A stretch of DNA of 5,040 nt from Candidatus Omnitrophota bacterium (GTDB lineage Bacteria > Omnitrophota > Gorgyraeia > Gygaellales > Profunditerraquicolaceae): assembly GCA_903882345.1 (NCBI GenBank), contig CAIRWO010000130.1, forward strand, positions 1-5,040, in the 5' to 3' direction. How positions within the stretch are numbered: the first letter of the stretch is position 1; each line of letters begins with the position of its first letter. The notes beneath the pieces are model-generated. The model was not told the origin of the DNA. It did no database searches and saw only the letters and a program-made list of their open reading frames with translations. The position numbers and the translations under genes are program-made. Positions 1 through 5,040 of the stretch are shown here, piece by piece.

Positions 1-327
1 GTAGAGGTAGGAAAATGGTCTGGAGTTCATCCGAGCGAGAACACAGTCGACAGTATTGCCACAAAACTGGCAGAAGTAATAACTGGCGCTAATCCTGCGG
101 CTAGCCAAATCAAACAAGTAGCCGATGAATTCTGCAGCTTAAACAATATTTCTAATCCCGACATCATTCATCCTGTAGTTTATAATGCCAGTGTCACCGG
201 CTTGACACCGCAGATAATCAATAACTTAACCGGCGTGGTTCCTCCGGCAGCTACAGTAGTAGGACAGACAGCGGAAATAGCAAAAACGCAGATACCGGTG
301 CATTATTTCTGGCAGTCCCCAGAATTC
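1..327 (+). other. Unrecognised N-terminal segment of the fusion, probably extracytoplasmic
   Basis: Residues 1-109 match no family I recognise. The segment is rich in Asn, Thr, Val, Ala, Ile and Pro and contains a single Cys (res 45). Three short similar patches, ITGANPAA (27-34), VTGLTPQ (65-71) and LTGVVPPAA (76-84), give a weak impression of degenerate repeats. It precedes a TM helix whose C-terminal flank is strongly positive, so by the positive-inside rule this side should face away from the cytoplasm. It is open at the window edge and may be the tail of a larger upstream domain. Function is unknown. Confidence 0.6.
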
Positions 328-3300
328 TGGATTGGCCTGGCTGCAGGCGTAATTTTAGGAACCATCATAACATTGGCAATTATAAGAATCGTAAAGTCAA
401 TCAGGGCGCGTTCGCAAAATAAGAAAGTACCCGATGTCACGCCGCCTGTCGTTCCTGCCAAAGCCGATGAGCCAGAACGGCATACTTCGTCTCAAGATGA
501 CGCCAGCCCCGCTGACTACAACCGCTGGATTTCAAGGCTTAAGCTAGGCGCTTCCGACATCATCCATATGAAGGGCCTTATGCGTAAGCTGGGTAAAGCA
601 ATCAGCTTAATCATCGGTAAAAACTTCCTGCCTTCAGCCTTGCTTACTCCGCAGCAAAGACAGGATCTCCTTGGAGCAGAGGATTATGGCGTAATATCAA
701 AAGATAGTTCCAATGCCCTTGTTGCCAAAAAAGATGTGGTGGTAACCTTTAATCCCATGGACGGCGGCTTAGGTAGCAACGTTATACGTGAGTCTTATTT
801 AGAAAAGACTTTAGGTAGGCCCAAGGATGACCCGAAAACCGGCCGCGCCAAAGTAGGCGCCAAGGCCACAGACCTTTATTTCATTAAAAGAAGATTTAAA
901 GGCAAAGATGCAAATGGTAAAGCAAAGATTTTCAAAATCAGCCTTTCTATCGCCGAGCTAAAACTCTTGCGCGTAATTAACGATGCCCATAGCTTTTCCA
1001 AGACGTTCTTCCAGCCTTTAGTCAGTTCAGAATCCGCTCCTTCTTATATTAATCTTTTAAACAGCATTTATCTACCAGACAGAATTGATGAGACCATAGC
1101 CCAAAAGAGGACTTATAGGCAAATAATGGATGAGAAGGGCATTGAGTTTTATCCTCAAGCCGATGAGATGCTCTATCAGATGGACCTGCCCATCATAGAT
1201 CTTGAAACAGGTAATCTTACGGATACAACTAATGTAGCAGATGCCTCTAAAGATAAGTACACCGCACCCGGAGGCCATGGCCAGTGGGGCGTGAGATTGC
1301 TCTATGAGGCTTTGGATTCCAAGCAGTCTTTTGGCGATGGCAAAGTCTACATCAGGGCGTTCTACAACGGTGACGGAGTAGCAAACTTTCCCGACGCCTC
1401 TATCTTAGGCTGGATGGCAAAAAATAAGGTTGCCATTGTTATGATCTCGACTACAAAAGCCGGCTTGGATAGGAAAGGCGGCCAGATTGGAATCCAAAGA
1501 TTAGAAAACGGCGCTTTCAGGATCCAGATGCTTGAGCTTGCCCAGGCTAAAAAACCCGGTAAGGAGCACGAACAGCTATTCTATAGCATCGGCTTACCCG
1601 GCAAACAGAATGTCCCAGGCAAAGATATATTAGGCGACCCAAGCAAAGACTGTACCTATACTAACGAAGCAGGCGGACAATACTTTAATACCAATATCGC
1701 GCTTATCAATTACTCTGTCTTGGCTCCGATATTACAGAAATTATCTCAATTGACCAATGTTGAGTTTGAAGGAGAACTTTTATCCGGCCGAGAGCTTATT
1801 GAAAGGATTATCTCGCCGGATTTAATTGAAAATGTAAAAGATAAGAAAGACGGTAAGAAATACACCCAGCTTGAAGGCGCCATCGGTTCTTGCCTGTTAA
1901 ACCTAAATGCCTTCTTTAGTGCTACCCAAGATACAAGAGTAAAGGCCATCTTGGAAGAAACTCTTGGTTCATCAGACAAGAAACTCCTAAGGATAGTTAA
2001 TGTTGACATAACAAAAAGAACACGCTTTTTCACTCCAGTCAAGAACGCCTTTGATTACTGGCTCCAGGCTTATTCAGATTACTATAAAATCTATTCCAGG
2101 AGATGGACCCTTATTGATAGGCGCAAAGGCCAGGTTCCTCCCCTTGTTGAACTAAACTCTTATAAAAGAGATAGCTCTAACCAGTTTATCCTGGATAAAG
2201 ATAAACAGAAAGTATCCGATAAGTTCTATGATGACGTCCAGAATATAATTAATTCTTTTGGCCGGGCTTCAACCAAAAAACTAAATTCTCTCACCATTAC
2301 CGGAAGGGCATCCTTAAGAGATGCTATCCTGAAAGGTAATGTTAGCATCACCAGCGACTACCAGTATCCAGGTATATTCGATCTTAATTCAAAACTGGTA
2401 CGCAGAGCTCTCAAGCAAGAAGGGATACAGCCTCTTATCCTTGAGGATATCGCTATCTATATCTCCAGGGAAGGGATGATAAGCGTAGCCATGCTTAAGA
2501 CGCTTCCCCCTGCTACTATCGACATTAGTTTTGGCACTTCCGGTTGGCGCGGTAAACTGGGCAAGGACTTTGTAATCGAGAACATCCGCCGGGTTGTGCA
2601 GGGCCTTGCCGAATACCATAACGCCAATGTAGGCAAAGGCACCATCCTTATCGGCTTTGACCCCAGGAAGGACAATCCTGTTTTTGCCAAGGAAGCAGCC
2701 TCAATACTTGTGGCAAATAACATTAAAGTAAGGATCATTATTATTGAACCTACGCCCACGCCGGTCTTAGCATATCTGGCAAACTCTGATGCAGAGATTA
2801 CGGGCGTGATAAATTTTACCGCAAGCCACAACCCGGCAATAGACGATGGCCTGAAATACTCGCCTTATCATGGCGGCGCTGCGCCAAAAGAGACCACGGA
2901 TAAGATCCAACAGCTTGCAAATACTGCCCAAACCTACAAATTCCTGCCCTACGAAACTGCCTTAGGTAAAGGCCTTATTAAAGAACTGCCTTTGGAAGAA
3001 GCAATCAGCCGTTACGTCTCAGGTTATCTTATTCCGCAGCTAAGGTCTATCGGAGCCTGGGATGATATTGTCAGCTATATCAAGGACCATCCGGAATTTA
3101 AGGTAGTAGCCGATGCTATGCAGGGCACAGCCGCAGCCTATCTGAAGGTAATATATACCGAATTAGCCAAAGATGCCGGCCGCATCTTCTATGAAATAAT
3201 CCATGACAATAACCGTGATCCAAATTTTAGCGAGGTTAACGGAGAGCCTAATCCCACTAAGGAAAAACCCACTGAGCTCTTGAGGGGTAAGGTTGCCAAA

Positions 3301-5040
3301 GATGCTACCACTTTTGGTCTTGGCGTTGACGGCGACGCAGATAGATTCGGCGTGATTGATTTTGGCGGGATACAGTTTGGCGCCGATGAGATAATCGCTA
3401 TGCTTGCCTACTTCTTAAATAAAGAACTCGGCCTTACCGGGACAGTGGGTAAGACAGTGGCAACAAGTAATTTCGTCAATGCCGTGGCAGAGCACCTTGG
3501 GCTTAAATTGGATGAAAAACCCGTAGGGTTTAAGTGGTTCGTGGATGCGGCAGTCAACCAGCACGTGCAATACCTGGTAGCCGGAGAAGAGAGCGCTCAC
3601 GTTGCTGTCGGCCTATTCCTTAACTCTTGGGACGACGGCCTGGTGATTGATATGATGATGCTTTGGATTATTGCCTGTACTAAAAAGAGCCTCCTTGATT
3701 ACAAGCAATATATCGAAAAAGAAATCGGCAGGAAATACTACAAGAAGAATGCCGAGAGAAGAGGAGAAGACGACAGTATCAAAGACGGCGTCAAAAAGAT
3801 TATCGCCGACACGGCAAAAGAACTATCCGAAGGCATAGACAAGTTCCAGACCGGTGTTGTCAAAGCTACACAGGCTTTATGGGAAGATAAAATCATTGAC
3901 CTGATTGTTACCCTTGACGGCGTCAAGATAGTATTCTCTAAAGGCGACTGGTTTATGGTTAGGCCGTCAGGAACAGAATGGCTGGTCAAGGCCTATGCAG
4001 AAGTTACGGATACCAGCCGCTGGTTAGGATTAGTCAAGGTTGCTTATAAACTATTGGACTTTGAAATGGATAAAAATCTTACTCCTCCGGAGGAGAAGGT
4101 AAGGCCGGCCTTAACTTCTGTAACTTCTCAACCTAAAGGCAACATTTTAGTTACCGGCGGAGCAGGCTACATCGGCAGCCATACGGTGCGCGAATTGCTC
4201 AGGCAGGGGTATGACGTAGTTATATTAGATAGCCTTGTTAAAGGCAGGAAGTTCACTGTTGAGCGCAATCAGGAATTTGCTGCAAAGCTTGGTAGGAAGT
4301 TGATTTTTGAGCAAGGTGATTTGGCGAATAAAGAATTTCTGAAAGGGGTATTCAGCCGCAATCAGGTTGATCGCGTGATTCATTTTGCGGCTTTCATAGA
4401 AGTAGGTGAATCTGCCGATTATCCGGCGCTTTATTATTACAATAATATTATCAATACCATGCATCTTCTGGATGCAATGGCAGAAGCAAAAGTAAAAAGG
4501 ATTATTTTTTCTTCTTCCGCCGCCACCTATGGCCAGCCGGAAGCGGAAATTATCACCGAAGATACACCAACCAACCCTATTAACCCCTACGGGTTTACCA
4601 AGCTGATGATGGAAAAGATGATCCGGCATTATCAGGACAAATTCGGAATGGAATGGGTAGCCTTGCGTTATTTCAATGCCTGTGATGCATCTTCCGACGG
4701 TCAGTTGGGAGAAAGCCATTCTCCGGAATCGCATCTCATCCCGAGAGTTATCGAGAGAATAAGTGCCGATAAGCAACCGCAGATATTCGGCACAAATTAC
4801 AAGACTCGTGATAATACCTGCCTGAGGGATTATATCAGCGTGGAAGATTTGGCAAGGGCACACGTGAAAGCCCTCGAGGCGCAGGTAAAAGCTGTTAACC
4901 GTCCTTATAATCTGGGAAGTGGAAATGGCTTTACGGTCAGAGAAATCGTGAATATGGTTATAGAGGTTATGGGTAAAAATATGAGCATCGAGGAATTAGC
5001 GCGCAGGCCGGGAGACCCGGATGCGTTGCTGGCTTCTGCA
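1..5040 (+). CDS. Giant multidomain protein (internal part): TM anchor + UDP-glucose pyrophosphorylase + phosphoglucomutase + UDP-glucose 4-epimerase
   Basis: Frame 1 is open over all 1680 codons and is incomplete at both ends. The order is an unrecognised segment (res 1-107), TM helix (110-131), linker, UGP2-type pyrophosphorylase (about 173-796), phosphohexomutase (about 841-1355), linker, and GalE-type epimerase (1380 to the edge). The three enzymes would convert glucose-6-P to glucose-1-P, UDP-glucose and UDP-galactose in sequence. Signature motifs are seen in each: GGLG/GHG/FFTPVK, then TASHNP/DGDADR/GEES/RPSGTE, then GGAGYIG/SSS/YxxxK. The first in-frame ATG is at base 568, after the TM helix and with no Shine-Dalgarno sequence, so the true start lies upstream of the window. 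No frameshift or stop separates the domains, and the linkers are typical low-complexity interdomain spacers. The reading frame and domain assignments are very secure. The joint physiological role and the full gene length are inferred. Confidence 0.95.
328..393 (+). other. Transmembrane helix (membrane anchor)
   Basis: Residues 110-131 start with Trp-Ile-Gly-Leu and run 22 residues with only Gly, Ala, Val, Leu, Ile, Thr and a single late Arg (129), which is long enough to span a bilayer. The following residues (about 132-142) carry several Lys/Arg (K132, R135, R137, K141, K142) with no acid. This predicts the N-terminal side outside and the C-terminal side, holding all three enzymes, in the cytoplasm. 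It is the only clear membrane segment among the 1680 residues seen. Confidence 0.85.
415..516 (+). other. Pro/Asp/Ser-rich linker between TM helix and pyrophosphorylase domain
   Basis: Residues about 139-172 are rich in Pro, Asp, Glu, Ser, Ala and Lys, and include a PPVVP run. They have no hydrophobic core pattern and look disordered. The linker would hold the enzymatic part away from the membrane face. Its limits are approximate. Confidence 0.6.
517..2388 (+). other. UDP-glucose pyrophosphorylase domain, eukaryotic UGP2/UDPGP family
   Basis: This domain should catalyse UTP + glucose-1-P to UDP-glucose + PPi. About 625 residues (173-796) follow the UGP2 plan in order. There is a helical N-terminal part, then the nucleotide loop GGLG (255-258). 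PGGHGQWG (423-430) is equivalent to the family PPGHGD. YNGDG (455-459) has the metal-binding Asp at 458, and DRKGG (490-494) and MLELAQ (510-515) follow. FNTNIALIN (562-570) matches FNTNNLWVN, and QLEGAIGS (623-630) is conserved. RFFTPVK (675-681) carries K681 at the position of the conserved active-site Lys. The C-terminal part (about 763-796) resembles the short beta-helix tail of UGP2. Oddities: the usual GGLGT-MG-GPK loop is changed to GGLGSN plus an insertion, resuming near VGAKATD (285-291), so the usual loop Lys cannot be assigned. It is unrelated to bacterial GalU. A related UDP-sugar pyrophosphorylase activity is the main alternative. Confidence 0.88.
2389..2520 (+). other. Junction between pyrophosphorylase and mutase domains
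   Basis: Residues about 797-840 link the UGP2 tail to the FGTSGWR start of the mutase. They are not low-complexity: alternating charged and hydrophobic residues suggest a helix-strand element belonging to one of the flanking domains. In-frame ATGs lie at bases 2476 and 2503. The first is preceded by AGGGA at 2467-2471 with a 4-base gap, so internal initiation of a mutase-epimerase product is conceivable but unproven. Confidence 0.45.
2521..4065 (+). other. Phosphoglucomutase-type alpha-D-phosphohexomutase domain
   Basis: This domain should interconvert glucose-6-P and glucose-1-P through a phosphoserine, supplying the neighbouring pyrophosphorylase. All family loops are present over about 515 residues. 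They are FGTSGWRG (844-851) at the N-terminus, GFDPRKD (885-891), the phosphoserine loop TASHNP (940-945; S942), and the metal loop DGDADR (1110-1115). The sugar-binding region has PVGFKWFVD (1174-1182) and GEES (1195-1198), and the phosphate-binding loop is RPSGTE (1321-1326). The stretches DDGLKYSPYHGG, GKTVATSNFV and GFKWFVD resemble E. coli Pgm more than GlmM or phosphomannomutases, so glucose specificity is favoured. However, DGDADR is the loop of the COG1109 group, so a phosphoglucomutase/phosphomannomutase with mixed specificity remains possible. Length and completeness suggest it is active. It is fused in frame on both sides. Confidence 0.93.
4066..4137 (+). other. Pro/Glu/Thr/Ser-rich linker between mutase and epimerase
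   Basis: Residues about 1356-1379 contain Pro, Glu, Lys, Thr and Ser with few hydrophobics and look flexible. The DNA includes a Shine-Dalgarno-like GGAGGAGAAGG at 4089-4099. No ATG, GTG or TTG in this frame lies at a suitable distance after it, so it does not start a separate gene. Confidence 0.7.
4138..5040 (+). other. UDP-glucose 4-epimerase (GalE) domain, C-terminal end cut by the window
   Basis: This is an NAD-dependent extended short-chain dehydrogenase domain that should interconvert UDP-glucose and UDP-galactose in the cytoplasm. NILVTGGAGYIGSH (1381-1394) is the GalE NAD-binding start, here without its usual Met. D1410 ends strand beta2, as expected for NAD ribose binding. HFAAFIEVGES (1461-1471) is highly GalE-specific. 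The catalytic set is SSS (1504-1506, S1506 as the active Ser) and Y1530-x3-K1534. RYFN (1556-1559), HLIPRV, LRDYI (1608-1612) and YNLGSG (1636-1641) follow in family order. RRPGDPDALLASA (1668-1680) aligns with the RREGDLPAYWADA region of E. coli GalE, so some 35-40 residues should lie beyond the window. Oddities are ACDA in place of the common AGA-type turn after RYFN (D1562 where Gly is usual), and Leu1676 at the E. coli Tyr299 position. GalE family membership is secure; the exact sugar range is not. Confidence 0.95.

Noticed and set aside
1..327. Degenerate TG-P repeats in the N-terminal segment (around residues 27-34, 65-71 and 76-84)
   Set aside because: The patches are short, unevenly spaced and not similar at DNA level. 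This is too weak to call a repeat.
568..570. First in-frame ATG as the gene start
   Set aside because: It has no Shine-Dalgarno sequence upstream and would remove the TM helix and linker that are in frame ahead of it. The frame stays open to base 1, so the start is outside the window. In-frame TTG/GTG codons at 202, 235 and 298 also lack ribosome binding sites.
1072..1278. Short minus-strand open frame; similar ones at 3415-3600 and 3738-3989
   Set aside because: All are antisense to conserved enzyme sequence, with no ribosome binding site or recognisable product noted.
1746..2042. 98-codon minus-strand open frame
   Set aside because: It is antisense to the conserved UGP2 stretch with QLEGAIGS and RFFTPVK, and its Ser/Leu/Phe-rich translation is typical of a reverse-strand shadow.
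2457..2831. 124-codon minus-strand open frame, and an overlapping one at 2389-2619
   Set aside because: Both are antisense to the mutase start and the UGP2/mutase junction. They overlap each other in different frames and have no recognisable domain.
4089..4099. GGAGGAGAAGG as the ribosome binding site of a separate galE gene
   Set aside because: No ATG, GTG or TTG in the GalE frame follows at a usable distance, and there is no stop codon ending the mutase. The sequence encodes linker residues.
4225..4863. 212-codon open frame on the minus strand, opposite the GalE domain, with a GTG start
   Set aside because: It lies entirely antisense to highly conserved GalE motifs, and its translation resembles no family. 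It is a shadow of the + strand frame.

Overview
The window is one uninterrupted coding stretch. Frame 1 of the + strand reads through all 5040 bases (1680 codons) without a stop. There is no plausible start codon near the left edge and no end at the right edge, so this is an internal slice of a very large gene. No RNA gene, mobile element, CRISPR array, promoter or terminator is visible, and there is no intergenic DNA. Residue numbers below count from base 1 of the window.

Layout: bases 1-327 encode an unrecognised Asn/Thr/Val/Ala-rich segment. Bases 328-393 encode one strong transmembrane helix followed by Arg/Lys, then a Pro/Asp/Ser linker (to about 516). About 517-2388 is a complete UDP-glucose pyrophosphorylase domain of the eukaryotic UGP2/UDPGP family, not the usual bacterial GalU type. 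About 2521-4065 is a complete alpha-D-phosphohexomutase domain that looks most like phosphoglucomutase. A Pro/Glu/Thr/Ser linker (4066-4137) leads into a UDP-glucose 4-epimerase (GalE) domain, which lacks only its last few dozen residues at the window edge.

Together the three domains would perform three consecutive reactions: glucose-6-P to glucose-1-P (mutase), glucose-1-P + UTP to UDP-glucose (pyrophosphorylase), and UDP-glucose to UDP-galactose (epimerase). By the positive-inside rule all three would lie in the cytoplasm, tethered to the membrane by the upstream helix. This looks like a single-chain, membrane-anchored nucleotide-sugar synthesis machine, possibly feeding envelope polysaccharide synthesis. 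Catalytic signatures of all three enzymes are largely intact, which argues against a decayed gene.

The organism is probably a bacterium with moderate base composition. Very large multidomain ORFs that fuse metabolic enzymes are known from candidate phyla such as Omnitrophota (OP3), and that is my best guess. It is an inference from style, not a demonstrated assignment.
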